64,000 nucleotides of DNA from Paenibacillus oryzae (lineage in GTDB: Bacteria > Bacillota > Bacilli > Paenibacillales > Paenibacillaceae). The DNA lies in NCBI RefSeq assembly GCF_001675045.1, contig NZ_LYPA01000038.1:1-64000 (forward strand). Reading direction: 5' to 3'. The position numbers and the translations under genes were made by a program. Under the pieces are notes generated by a model that was not told the DNA's origin, ran no database searches, and saw only the letters and a program-made list of their open reading frames with translations. This document shows positions 25,307 to 32,990 of this stretch, in pieces (the first letter of the stretch is position 1; each line of letters starts with the position of its first letter).

Positions 25307-26497
25307 CTATCTCAAACCAGGCATGGCGACATCCGGATTTGTGTCGGCTTCATAATCGACGCCGTCGGTTTCAAAGCCGAACAATTGGAAAAATTCACGG
25401 CGGTAGCCTTCAAGATCGGATAGCTCGTATACATTATCCGTTGTCAGCTGCTCCCATACTTTAGCGACTTCAGCTTGAATGTCCGGCTTCATTTCCCAGT
25501 CGTCCACGCGAATCAGCCCTTTTTCGTCCACAGGAGCAGAGCCTTCGCCATAAAGACGTTCCGAGAACAGACGGTACATTTGCTCGATGCAGCCTTCATG
25601 CAGCCCTTTTTCCTTCATGATTTTGTACAGGGCGGAAATGTAAAGCGGGACAACCGGAATGGCTGAGCTGGACTGGGTTACCAAAGCTTTATTGACGGAT
25701 ACAAATGCTCTGCCGCCTTTGGAGTCAAGTCGGTCGTTCAAGGTTTTTGCTGTTGCTTCCAAATGATTTTTGGCTGCGCCGATTGTTCCCTCACGATAGA
25801 CAGCGTGAGTAATTTCGGGACCTATGTAGGAATAAGCAACCGTTGTTGCGCCTTCTGCCAGCACGCCGGCTTGCTCCATCGCGTCGATCCACATCTCCCA
25901 GTCCTCGCCGCCCATAACGGCAATCGTCTGGCGAAGTTCATCCTCGGTTGCCGGTTCAATGGTGGCTTGGCTTACTTCACCTGTGTGGAAGTTGACGGTT
26001 TTATTGGTGTAGACGCCGCCCAGCGGCTTGATGACAGAGGAGAAAGTTTCTCCTGTTTTGGGATGGGTACGGCGCGGCGACGCAACGCTATAGACCACCA
26101 AATCTACCTGGCCAAGCTCGCTTTTGATCAGATCAATTGTTTTGGTTTTGATTTCATCGGAAAACGCATCGCCAACAATGCTGTACGACTTCAGGCCGGC
26201 TTCTTGAGCAGACGCCTCAAATGCCGCAGAGTTGTACCAGCCGGCGGATGCCGTACGGGCGCCCTCTGCCGGCTTGTCGAAGTAAACACCGATTGTTGCA
26301 GCGCCTGCGCCAAAGGCGGAAACGATGCGGGATGCCAGACCGTAGCCTGTGGAGGCGCCAATAACGAGCACATTGCGCGGTCCCGAAATACCTTTTTGTT
26401 CCTTCACATATTTTATTTGCCGCTCCACTTGCTTGGCGCAGCCTTCCGGATGTGCGGTTGTGCATATAAATCCGCGAGTTTTAGGTTGAATAATCAT
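25307..26497 (-). CDS. fabV: enoyl-ACP / trans-2-enoyl-CoA reductase FabV
   Basis: NADH-dependent enoyl reductase of fatty-acid synthesis, the type known for low triclosan sensitivity. The 396-residue product matches FabV length, with VLVIGASTGYGLASRI for NADH binding and the active-site Tyr-(x)8-Lys as YREGTIGAAK. Further conserved parts are VYSVASPRRTHP and the C-terminal RVDDWEMKPDIQ. AGAGGAAT precedes the ATG. It heads a probable fabV-prs transcript; the left arm of a repeat copy begins 33 bp upstream of the start codon. Confidence 0.94.
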   Translation of the reverse strand: MIIQPKTRGFICTTAHPEGCAKQVERQIKYVKEQKGISGPRNVLVIGASTGYGLASRIVSAFGAGAATIGVYFDKPAEGARTASAGWYNSAAFEASAQEAGLKSYSIVGDAFSDEIKTKTIDLIKSELGQVDLVVYSVASPRRTHPKTGETFSSVIKPLGGVYTNKTVNFHTGEVSQATIEPATEDELRQTIAVMGGEDWEMWIDAMEQAGVLAEGATTVAYSYIGPEITHAVYREGTIGAAKNHLEATAKTLNDRLDSKGGRAFVSVNKALVTQSSSAIPVVPLYISALYKIMKEKGLHEGCIEQMYRLFSERLYGEGSAPVDEKGLIRVDDWEMKPDIQAEVAKVWEQLTTDNVYELSDLEGYRREFFQLFGFETDGVDYEADTNPDVAMPGLR

Positions 26498-26529
26498 TTA
26501 GAGTTATTCCTCTCTTTATTAAAGTGCGT

Positions 26530-26734
26530 GTTCAAAAAGTTTGTTTTTCAGTACCAAGAAGATGGCATGAAGCTAGAAATCGAGGAACGGAGCTTAGTGG
26601 AAGCTAAGTGAGCACCTCAAATGTTTCTGAAAGAAACATACTTCGTAAGCCTACGCTTCTTTCGGCTGAATGCCATCTTCGACGCCGTTCATGCCGAGAG
26701 GCATATTGCGTAATGGAGAGTGGACTTTTTGAAC
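26530..26734. repeat. variant copy of the structured repeat with an internal hairpin insertion
   Basis: Bounded by GTTCAAAAAGT (26530-26540) and ACTTTTTGAAC (26724-26734). The long outer stem is perfect here (GAAGATGGCAT with ATGCCATCTTC), where other copies have mismatches. At 26614-26655 it carries about 40 extra bases including the perfect hairpin ATGTTTCT-gaa-AGAAACAT (26621-26639). The copy lies upstream of fabV. Confidence 0.85.
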
Positions 26735-26827
26735 AACCTCTTAAATGGAATACTCCCATTTTACCGATATTCAGCCATAAAAGAAAGAGTAACCGTCAGG
26801 AATGCTATGTAACGAGCCCGGAAGCAA
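26735..26827. other. intergenic remainder, nothing recognised
   Basis: Stretch between the repeat copy and the SASP terminator. No gene, promoter or structure stands out. Confidence 0.4.
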
Positions 26828-26876
26828 ATAAAAAACGCAGCCAAGCGCTGTGATGCAGCGGGTTGGATGCGTTGGT
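26828..26876 (-). terminator. terminator after the SASP gene
   Basis: On the minus strand ACGCA-CCAAC-CGCTG pairs with CAGCG-TTGG-TGCGT and is followed by TTTTTAT. Confidence 0.8.
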
Positions 26877-26924
26877 TTTGCTGCTTATAGCTCTGTCAGC
26901 GGCCAAGGGATCAGCTCGCAGCCT

Positions 26925-27137
26925 TCAGCGGTATCCGCTCAGCTGCTGCTCGGCCATCTGGACAAGGCGGCGAGTTATGTATCCGCCAATGGAGCCCATA
27001 TCGCGGGTGGTCATATTGCCGTAATAGCCGTCCTGCGGGAGCTGAATGCCAAGTTCTTGGGCAACTTCATATTTCATCTGCTCCAGCGCGGCGCGAGCTT
27101 GAGGGACAACGATGCCTCTGGATTGACTGCTTGCCAT
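26925..27137 (-). CDS. ssp: alpha/beta-type small acid-soluble spore protein
   Basis: DNA-binding protein that coats spore DNA and protects it. The 70-residue product has the family features: ARAALEQMKYEVAQELGI with the germination-protease site region around YEVAQELG, and the second helix DMGSIGGYITRRLVQMAEQQL. AAAGGAGGT precedes the ATG on the minus strand. It is confirmation that the host forms spores. Confidence 0.96.
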   Translation of the reverse strand: MASSQSRGIVVPQARAALEQMKYEVAQELGIQLPQDGYYGNMTTRDMGSIGGYITRRLVQMAEQQLSGYR

Positions 27138-27265
27138 TTCTGATCAACCTCCTTTGCTTCTATTATGCAATACCGCGCTGTGCATTATTCGCTAACTGCG
27201 CCATATTTTACCGAAGAATTGAAGGGAGGCGTCATGCTAAAATGAAGCGATGGAGGGGCTTGTCT

Positions 27266-27871
27266 ATGTTTGAGAAACCGATGCTGCCCATCAAGCGGAA
27301 AACTCCGTTTGACAGCGAGGACCATTTGTTTGAACCTAAAATAGCGGGGCAGCGGCTGCGTCTGGAGATGAAGGATGGAGTAACCACTCTGCTGTCGAGG
27401 CATGGTTTCGACTTAACGATGCAATATCCGGAGCTGACGCGCGTTCCTCTCCGGTTCCCTGCGGATGTGGTGATCGACGGCGAGGCGGCTTGTTTGGACC
27501 CGGATACGGGCCGGGAGGATAAGGAAAAGCTGCAGAGCCGATACCGGATGACCCGCCGGCCCGATATCCGGGAAGCGGCGAAGGTAAATCCGGTTACTTT
27601 TTTTGCTTTTGATCTTCTTAGCTTGAACGGAGCGGATTTGCGCTTATGGCCACTGTTGGAGAGAAAAAAGGCGCTGCATGACGTTTTGGAGGAAAATCAT
27701 TATTTTAAACATATGCTTTTTGTCGAGCAGGAGGGCGTCAAGCTGTATCGTTTGGCGGGTTTGATAGGACTTGAGGGCATAATGTGCAAAAAAAAGAAAA
27801 GCCCTTATCGCGAGGGACGAAGCCAGGACTGGCTGGCTGTCTTGAACGATAAAGGACAAGTAACATTATAG
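27266..27871 (+). CDS. minimal ATP-dependent DNA ligase-like adenylation domain
   Basis: Nucleotidyltransferase-fold protein of 201 residues related to the adenylation domain of ATP-dependent (LigD/phage type) DNA ligases. Motif I is EPKIAGQRLRLE, so the lysine (Lys25) that would carry AMP is present but the usual Asp of KxDG is Ala. Motif III is TFFAFDLLSLNG and motifs IV/V are LEGIMCKKKKSPYREG...DWL. No OB-fold domain follows, so a full nick-sealing ligase is unlikely unless a partner supplies it. ATG 27266 has GGAGGGG at 27252-27258; an upstream ATG at 27242 is less well placed. Monocistronic. Confidence 0.8.
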   Translation: MFEKPMLPIKRKTPFDSEDHLFEPKIAGQRLRLEMKDGVTTLLSRHGFDLTMQYPELTRVPLRFPADVVIDGEAACLDPDTGREDKEKLQSRYRMTRRPDIREAAKVNPVTFFAFDLLSLNGADLRLWPLLERKKALHDVLEENHYFKHMLFVEQEGVKLYRLAGLIGLEGIMCKKKKSPYREGRSQDWLAVLNDKGQVTL

Positions 27872-27874
27872 CGT

Positions 27875-27929
27875 GTTCACAAGCCTACATTTTCAATGCA
27901 TTAGAAGATGAAGTGAAGCCAGAAATCGA
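27875..27929. repeat. decayed left part of a structured repeat unit
   Basis: GTTCAC...TTTTCA...GAAGATGAAGTGAAGCCAGAAATCGA aligns, with substitutions, to the left end of the copy at 26530 (shown in pieces: GAAGATG, TGAAGC, AGAAATCGA). It stops at the point where intact units continue with (GGA)CCGGAGCGTAG; that continuation is found at 28251. Confidence 0.65.
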
Positions 27930-28250
27930 AATCATTCCATGACTTCTACCATAATAGAACGCATTGGAACAGTGGGTTGAGGTTGCTTCCGAATGCTACG
28001 CCAGATATATGAACGTCAGGCTGCTCCTTACAAAATAACGCTAGAAAGCAGAGCTGGAAATTTATTTGCTTTTGCGGACACAAATGTCCGTCAGGAGCTT
28101 CTTTAGTTGGATTGTCACATTGTTATGGACATTAATGTCCGTAACAGCTCAAACTCCCGCCCGAATGCGCCAATTTGGAACTCTAAAGGACACGAGTGAC
28201 CGTTACTTTAGGAAATTGCAGCCTTTTCTTATTCTAACGGTCATCAATGA
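27930..28250. mobile_element. palindrome-rich insertion (about 320 bp) inside a repeat unit
   Basis: Splits a unit of the structured repeat. Its ends are imperfect inverted repeats, TCATTCCATGAC (27932-27943) and GTCATCAATGA (28240-28250). Inside are short perfect palindromes: CGGACA-caaa-TGTCCG (28075-28090), GGACATTAATGTCC (28127-28140), CGGTCAT-ca-ATGACCG (28238-28253), and the imperfect GGACAC-ga-GTGACC (28189-28202). CCTTACAAAATAACGCT (28026-28042) also occurs at 20483-20499. No transposase is encoded; a non-autonomous element is inferred. Confidence 0.5.
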
Positions 28251-28918
28251 CCGGAGCGTAGTCTAAGCTACGAGAGGACCGGAGATTTCGGCTGAATCCC
28301 ATATTCGCCGCCGCCAGCCATGACGCTAGTCATGACCCGCAATGGGAATCGGACTTTTTGAGCGACCTTATTCAAATAAAGGCTCAAAAAGTCCGGTTAT
28401 CAGTGCCAAGAAGATGGGAAGAAGCTAGAAATCGAGGACCGGAGCGTAGTCTAAGCTACGAGAGGACCGGAGATTTCGGCTGAATCCCATATTCGCCGCC
28501 GGCCATGACGCCAGTCATGCCCCGCAAAGGGAAGAGGACTTTTTGAGCGACCTTATTCAAATAAAGGCTCAAAAAGTCCGGTTATCAGTGCCAAGAAGAT
28601 GGGAAGAAGCTAGAAACTGAGTAGCGGAGCTTAGTGGGAGCTAAGTGAGCAACGGAAGTTTCGGCTGAATCCCATATTCGCCGCCAGCCATGACGCCAGT
28701 CATGCCCCGCAAAGGGAAGAGGACTTTTTGAGCGACCTTATTCAAATAAAGGCTCAAAAAGTCCGGTTATCAGTGCCAAGAAGATGGGAAGAAGCTAGAA
28801 ACTGAGTAGCGGAGCTTAGTGGGAGCTAAGTGAGCAACGGAAGTTTCGGCTGAATCCCATATTCGCCGCTGGCCATGACGCTAGTCATGACCCGCAATGG
28901 GAAGCGGATTTTTTGAGC
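28251..28918. repeat. second tandem array of the structured repeat, 185-bp period
   Basis: One partial unit (28251-28407) and units starting AAGAAGATGGG at 28408, 28593 and 28778; the period is exactly 185 bp. The junction stem is GGACTTTTTGAGC facing GCTCAAAAAGTCC, 13 bp perfect. The first two units have CGTAG/CTACG and GAAATC/GATTTC stems; the last two have CTTAG/CTAAG and GAAACT/AGTTTC. The side hairpin is CATGAC/GTCATG instead of CATGCC/GGCATG. A (CT)7 run (28922-28935) follows and overlaps the stop codon of the next gene. Confidence 0.95.
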
Positions 28919-28933
28919 TTCCTCTCTCTCTCT

Positions 28934-29911
28934 CTATGGTGTTTTGTCTCCTCTGGCGGTGATATATAGCCTCCACCACTCGTCACGCGTCATGGCGTCG
29001 GCTTGGTGCTCCGCATCGCGGCAAGCGACAATACGCTGTGGGTTTGCAGTCCCGATTACAGGCTGAATGCCTGCCGGATGGCGCATCAGCCAGCCCAGAA
29101 CGATTGCTTCCGGCGTTGTTTCCCGCTCCTTAGCCATCTCCTCCACAAGCTTGGCTGTGCGGACGTCGCTCTCCGAAGCGTTTTCGGGAAGCCTGCCGCT
29201 ATATTTTCCCTGCGCTAGCGGTCCCCAGGCTTGCAGCTGGATATTGTTGCTGCGGGAATATTCGATAAGTCCTTCCTGGAATTGAACGGACAAGCCGGCC
29301 TTCTGATTGACATAAACGCCATGGTCAACCCAGTCATGACGGGCCAGACTAAGCTCCAGCTGATTAACAATAAACGGCTCCGAAAAAGACCGCTGCAGGA
29401 AATCGATTTGACCGCTATGCATATTGGATACGCCGAAATGACGCACCTTACCAGACTCCTTCAGCTTTGTCAAAGCCTCGGCAACTTCGTCCGGCTCCAC
29501 CAGCGGGTCAGGCCGGTGCAGCAGCAAAATATCAATGTAATCGGTCCCAAGTCTGCTTAATATGCCGTCAACCGAATTCAGGATATGCTCCCTGGAAAAA
29601 TCAAATCGATTGGGAAGATTGCCTTCCGATAGCCTTATGCCGCATTTGGATTGTATAACGATTCTTTCGCGCAGCCCTGGCTGCTTGTCCAGCACATGAC
29701 GAAACACTTGCTCGGCTTTACCGCGCGTATAGATATCGGCATGGTCAAACATGGTGATTCCGATCGACAAAGCGGCTTCCACTGCCGCCTCCGCTGTTTG
29801 GATATGCTCTTCCCGGTAAGGCTCATAGCTCCAATCTCCGCCAAGCCCCATGCAGCCGAGAGCCAGCCTGCTGTTTGTTACTCCCCTTTGTGAAAGCGGC
29901 ATTACAGTCAT
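28934..29911 (-). CDS. aldo/keto reductase (YdhF-like)
   Basis: NADPH-dependent oxidoreductase of 325 residues, similar to the E. coli YdhF branch. The catalytic residues are in MFDHADIYTRG (Asp, Tyr), VIQSKCGIRL (Lys) and ILLLHRPDPLVEP (His); the cofactor motif is HFGVSNMHSGQ and the C-terminal IQPVIGTANPQRI. GGAGG lies upstream of the ATG. The gene's 3' end sits directly against the CT-run and repeat array, so its stop codon is part of the microsatellite. Confidence 0.9.
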   Translation of the reverse strand: MTVMPLSQRGVTNSRLALGCMGLGGDWSYEPYREEHIQTAEAAVEAALSIGITMFDHADIYTRGKAEQVFRHVLDKQPGLRERIVIQSKCGIRLSEGNLPNRFDFSREHILNSVDGILSRLGTDYIDILLLHRPDPLVEPDEVAEALTKLKESGKVRHFGVSNMHSGQIDFLQRSFSEPFIVNQLELSLARHDWVDHGVYVNQKAGLSVQFQEGLIEYSRSNNIQLQAWGPLAQGKYSGRLPENASESDVRTAKLVEEMAKERETTPEAIVLGWLMRHPAGIQPVIGTANPQRIVACRDAEHQADAMTRDEWWRLYITARGDKTP

Positions 29912-30068
29912 ATACGATCAGCCTCCAGTATTCCAATAATTTGAATTTTCCATTTTGATTATACTCTTTACAAAAGGCAACGCCTATCCTTTTGCAGTTT
30001 TCCATAAAATCATGGTACATTTTTGATGAAGATTCTAAAGATTATCTACATTGACAGGAGATGAAAAG

Positions 30069-30860
30069 ATGGCTCGTATTCAATGCGACTTTTTTTCGGA
30101 GACATTAGGCATCAGTACATCCATGACGGTTATTTTGCCCCAGCAAACGAGCTCGCAGATCGGCATGAGCAGCGTAAGCGGAGGAAACAAGCACAGAACG
30201 CTTTATTTGCTGCATGGCTTCTCTGATGACGATACCATTTGGTCGCGCCGGACATCGGTGGAGCGTTACGTGGCGGAAAGCGGCATCGCAGTTGTTATGC
30301 CAAATGCGCATACCAGCTTTTATACGGATATGGAGTACGGGGGAGCGTACTGGACCTTTTTGTCAGAGGAGCTGCCGGCGTTGGCGCGGTCGTTTTTCCC
30401 GCTGTCTCACGCCAGAGAAGACAACTATGTTGCTGGCTTGTCCATGGGGGGCTACGGCGCGTTTAAGTGGGCGCTTAGACGTCCCGAGATGTTTGCGGCG
30501 GCAGGGAGCTTTTCCGGTGCGCTGGATATCGCTGGCCTTGTTAATAACACGGAGAAGGCTTCACCGATTGGCCGCGCCTTCCAGCTTATTTTTTGCGATA
30601 AGGACGTAAAAGGCTCGGCCGATGACCTGCTGGCGCTTGTGGATCAGGCAAAGCTTACAGGCGCGGAAGTACCCCGGCTATATCAAAGCTGCGGCACCGA
30701 AGATTTTTTGTATGAAGGAAATGTGTTGTTTAGAGATAAATGTGTTGAAAGAGGTCTTGATTTAAGCTATGACGAGGGACCGGGAGGCCACACCTGGACG
30801 TATTGGGATGATCATATCCAGCTTTTTTTGAAATGGCTGCAAATTGAGAAAAGGAATTGA
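30069..30860 (+). CDS. esterase of the S-formylglutathione hydrolase / EstA type
   Basis: Alpha/beta hydrolase (esterase D family), 263 residues, cytoplasmic. The oxyanion region is YLLHGFSDDDTIW, the nucleophile is in GLSMGGYGAFKWAL, and the likely acid/base are Asp and His in GTEDFLY and GPGGHTWTYW. It resembles tributyrin esterases of lactic acid bacteria and feruloyl/acetyl esterases near hemicellulase genes. ACAGGAG precedes ATG 30069; an earlier TTG at 30051 is rejected. It is followed by the arabinofuranosidase gene after 114 bp, consistent with deacylating plant sugars. Confidence 0.88.
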   Translation: MARIQCDFFSETLGISTSMTVILPQQTSSQIGMSSVSGGNKHRTLYLLHGFSDDDTIWSRRTSVERYVAESGIAVVMPNAHTSFYTDMEYGGAYWTFLSEELPALARSFFPLSHAREDNYVAGLSMGGYGAFKWALRRPEMFAAAGSFSGALDIAGLVNNTEKASPIGRAFQLIFCDKDVKGSADDLLALVDQAKLTGAEVPRLYQSCGTEDFLYEGNVLFRDKCVERGLDLSYDEGPGGHTWTYWDDHIQLFLKWLQIEKRN

Positions 30861-30892
30861 TAAATCGCTCGTTTGCCTTTATGATAGGAATA

Positions 30893-30920
30893 GGATTAAC
30901 GAATATGTTTGTGGATTAAC
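30893..30920 (+). promoter_or_regulatory. direct repeat GGATTAAC upstream of abfA
   Basis: GGATTAAC occurs at 30893-30900 and 30913-30920, starts 20 bp apart (two helical turns), about 55-80 bp before the abfA start. It may be a regulator site; this is position-based only. Confidence 0.3.
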
Positions 30921-30974
30921 AAAATCATTATTCCATGAGCATGGACATCCTAATACTGGAGAAGAGGCGATGGA

Positions 30975-32459
30975 ATGAGCAGCAAGGTTGTTATTCAAGG
31001 TGATCAAACGCTTGGCAAAATCGACCGCAATATTTATTCCCATTTTTCCGAGCATCTGGGCAGATGTATTTACGAAGGCTTCTGGGTGGGCGAGGATTCG
31101 CCGATTCCTAATACAGCCGGTATCCGCAACGATGTTGTGGAAGCGCTTAAAGCTATTTCTATTCCTGCGCTCCGCTGGCCTGGCGGCTGTTTTGCCGATG
31201 AGTATCACTGGAAGGATGGCATCGGTCCGCGCGAAAACCGCAAACGGATGATTAATACGCATTGGGGCGGCGTTGTCGAAAATAACCATTTTGGCACGCA
31301 TGAATTTATGCAGCTTTGCGAGCTGCTTGAATGCGAACCGATCATTTGCGGCAACGTGGGCAGCGGCACTGTTCAGGAAATGGCGGAGTGGGTTGAATAT
31401 ATGACCTTTGACGGCGTTTCGCCGATGGCCGAGCTTCGTCGCGCCAATGGCCGGGAGAAGCCGTGGAAGCTGACATATTTCGGAGTCGGGAACGAAAACT
31501 GGGGCTGCGGCGGACATATGCGTCCTGAATATTATGCGGATGAATATCGTCGTTATCAAACCTACGTCCGTAATTACAGCGGCAACGTGATTCACAAAAT
31601 TGCTTGCGGACCAAACGTGGACGATTACCGCTGGACCGAGGTGCTGATGCGCGAGGCGCATAATCATATGCATTCATTGTCTCTCCACTATTACACAGTT
31701 CCCGGAACCTGGGAGAAAAAAGGAAATGCTACGCAATTTACGGAGGAAGAGTGGATCGTAACGCTTCGTAAAACGTTATTTATGGAGGAATTGCTGACGC
31801 GCCACTCCGCGATTATGGACAAGTACGATCCTGCGAAGCGAGTGGGTCTGGTCGTTGACGAGTGGGGCAACTGGTTTGATGTTGAGCCAGGCACAAACCC
31901 CGGCTTCTTGTACCAGCAAAACACAATAAGGGATGCGCTGGTTGCGGCATTGAACTTCCATATTTTCCATAACCACAATGACCGTGTGCGGATGACCAAT
32001 ATTGCTCAAATCGTCAATGTGCTTCAATCCGTTATTTTGACGGAGGGCGATAAGATGCTGCTGACGCCTACGTACCATGTATTTGGCATGTTTAAAGTAC
32101 ATCAGGACGCGGAGCGTTTGGCATTGCATTTGAATACGGGCAATTATACGTATGGAAATGAAAGCATTCCTCAAGTTTCTGCAAGCGCGTCGAAAAACGG
32201 AGACGGCGTTATTCACATCAGCTTGTGCAACGTGGATACGGCTAAGGATGCCGAGGTGGAAATCGAGCTGCGCGGCTTGACAGAGCAAAACGTTGAGGTA
32301 TCGGGAACGGAATTGACAGCAGCCGAGATGGATGCCCACAATACGTTCCAGCAGCCTGATAAAGTGAAGCCTTCCGCATTTACAGCGTTTAAGGTGGAAG
32401 GAACAACACTGAAGGTGAAGCTTTCCCCGATGTCGGTTACAGTGCTTGAGCTGAAGTAG
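30975..32459 (+). CDS. abfA: intracellular alpha-L-arabinofuranosidase (GH51)
   Basis: Releases terminal L-arabinose from arabino-oligosaccharides. The 494-residue protein has the GH51 barrel with the acid/base Glu174 in [12 protein letters not shown] and the nucleophile Glu296 in [10 protein letters not shown], plus [19 protein letters not shown], and the C-terminal beta-sandwich. No signal peptide, so it acts on imported oligosaccharides. GGAGAAGAGGCGATGGA lies just ahead of ATG 30975. The araC gene next to melA is not adjacent, and no arabinose catabolic genes are seen here. Confidence 0.95.
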   Translation: MSSKVVIQGDQTLGKIDRNIYSHFSEHLGRCIYEGFWVGEDSPIPNTAGIRNDVVEALKAISIPALRWPGGCFADEYHWKDGIGPRENRKRMINTHWGGVVENNHFGTHEFMQLCELLECEPIICGNVGSGTVQEMAEWVEYMTFDGVSPMAELRRANGREKPWKLTYFGVGNENWGCGGHMRPEYYADEYRRYQTYVRNYSGNVIHKIACGPNVDDYRWTEVLMREAHNHMHSLSLHYYTVPGTWEKKGNATQFTEEEWIVTLRKTLFMEELLTRHSAIMDKYDPAKRVGLVVDEWGNWFDVEPGTNPGFLYQQNTIRDALVAALNFHIFHNHNDRVRMTNIAQIVNVLQSVILTEGDKMLLTPTYHVFGMFKVHQDAERLALHLNTGNYTYGNESIPQVSASASKNGDGVIHISLCNVDTAKDAEVEIELRGLTEQNVEVSGTELTAAEMDAHNTFQQPDKVKPSAFTAFKVEGTTLKVKLSPMSVTVLELK

Positions 32460-32526
32460 AAGGCTTTTTGAGCGGAACAAAATGGTTAGGATCAATGAGA
32501 TGGCAAGAGAAGGAGAGGATTGGCGG

Positions 32527-32835
32527 ATGGAGAGGCATAATGGTTATCGGGACGAGTGCAAGGGCTGCGGAAGCAACTATCAGGTTAGCAGCTCAGACAT
32601 TGACCGCATGCTGGCCGCTCCCATATTCAGCCGGTCCGATGTATGCGTAAGCGATGACGAATACAATGCCCGCCTTCAGGTATGCCGCAGCTGTCCGCGT
32701 TTGCTGGATGGCGAAACGTGCTCCGCTTGCGGCTGTTATGTGCGGGTTGCCGCAAAGCTGAAGTCGAAAAGCTGCCCATTGCCCGGCGGAGGGTTATGGC
32801 CTGCCGTTACTTCGGAGGCAGCATCGGGCAAGTAG
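32527..32835 (+). CDS. small cysteine-rich DUF6171-like protein
   Basis: A 102-residue cytoplasmic protein of unknown role. It has paired cysteines (ECKGCGSNYQ; then CRSCPRL, CSACGCYVRVAAKLKSKSC) that look like a zinc-ribbon arrangement, with a conserved-looking C-terminal CPLPGGGLW. ATG 32527 is chosen because AAGGAGAGG sits upstream; in-frame ATGs at 32482 and 32503 lack a good site. It lies 67 bp after abfA and is followed by a strong terminator, so it may be the last gene of that transcript. Confidence 0.7.
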   Translation: MERHNGYRDECKGCGSNYQVSSSDIDRMLAAPIFSRSDVCVSDDEYNARLQVCRSCPRLLDGETCSACGCYVRVAAKLKSKSCPLPGGGLWPAVTSEAASGK

Positions 32836-32893
32836 CCGTTCTTGCAGTCCGGCAAACAAGCCATTATAATCTTGATATATGAAACAAATCGTG

Positions 32894-32943
32894 AAGCACA
32901 CGACAACAGGCGCATTGCGCCAGTAGTCGTGTGCTTTTTTTGT
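32894..32943 (+). terminator. terminator after the DUF6171-like gene
   Basis: AGCACACGAC pairs with GTCGTGTGCT, with an inner GGCGC-att-GCGCC, followed by a T-run. Very strong. Confidence 0.92.
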
Positions 32944-32990
32944 GTCGGCAAATTGAAAGATGGAAAGGGAAGATAACGGGATGAAAGGCG

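Noticed and set aside
25763-26611. 282-residue plus-strand frame
   Set aside because: Antisense of fabV running into the repeat copy; no recognised domain.
28066-28266. 66-residue reading frame in the palindrome-rich insertion
   Set aside because: No ribosome site; it runs across the palindromes into the repeat unit.
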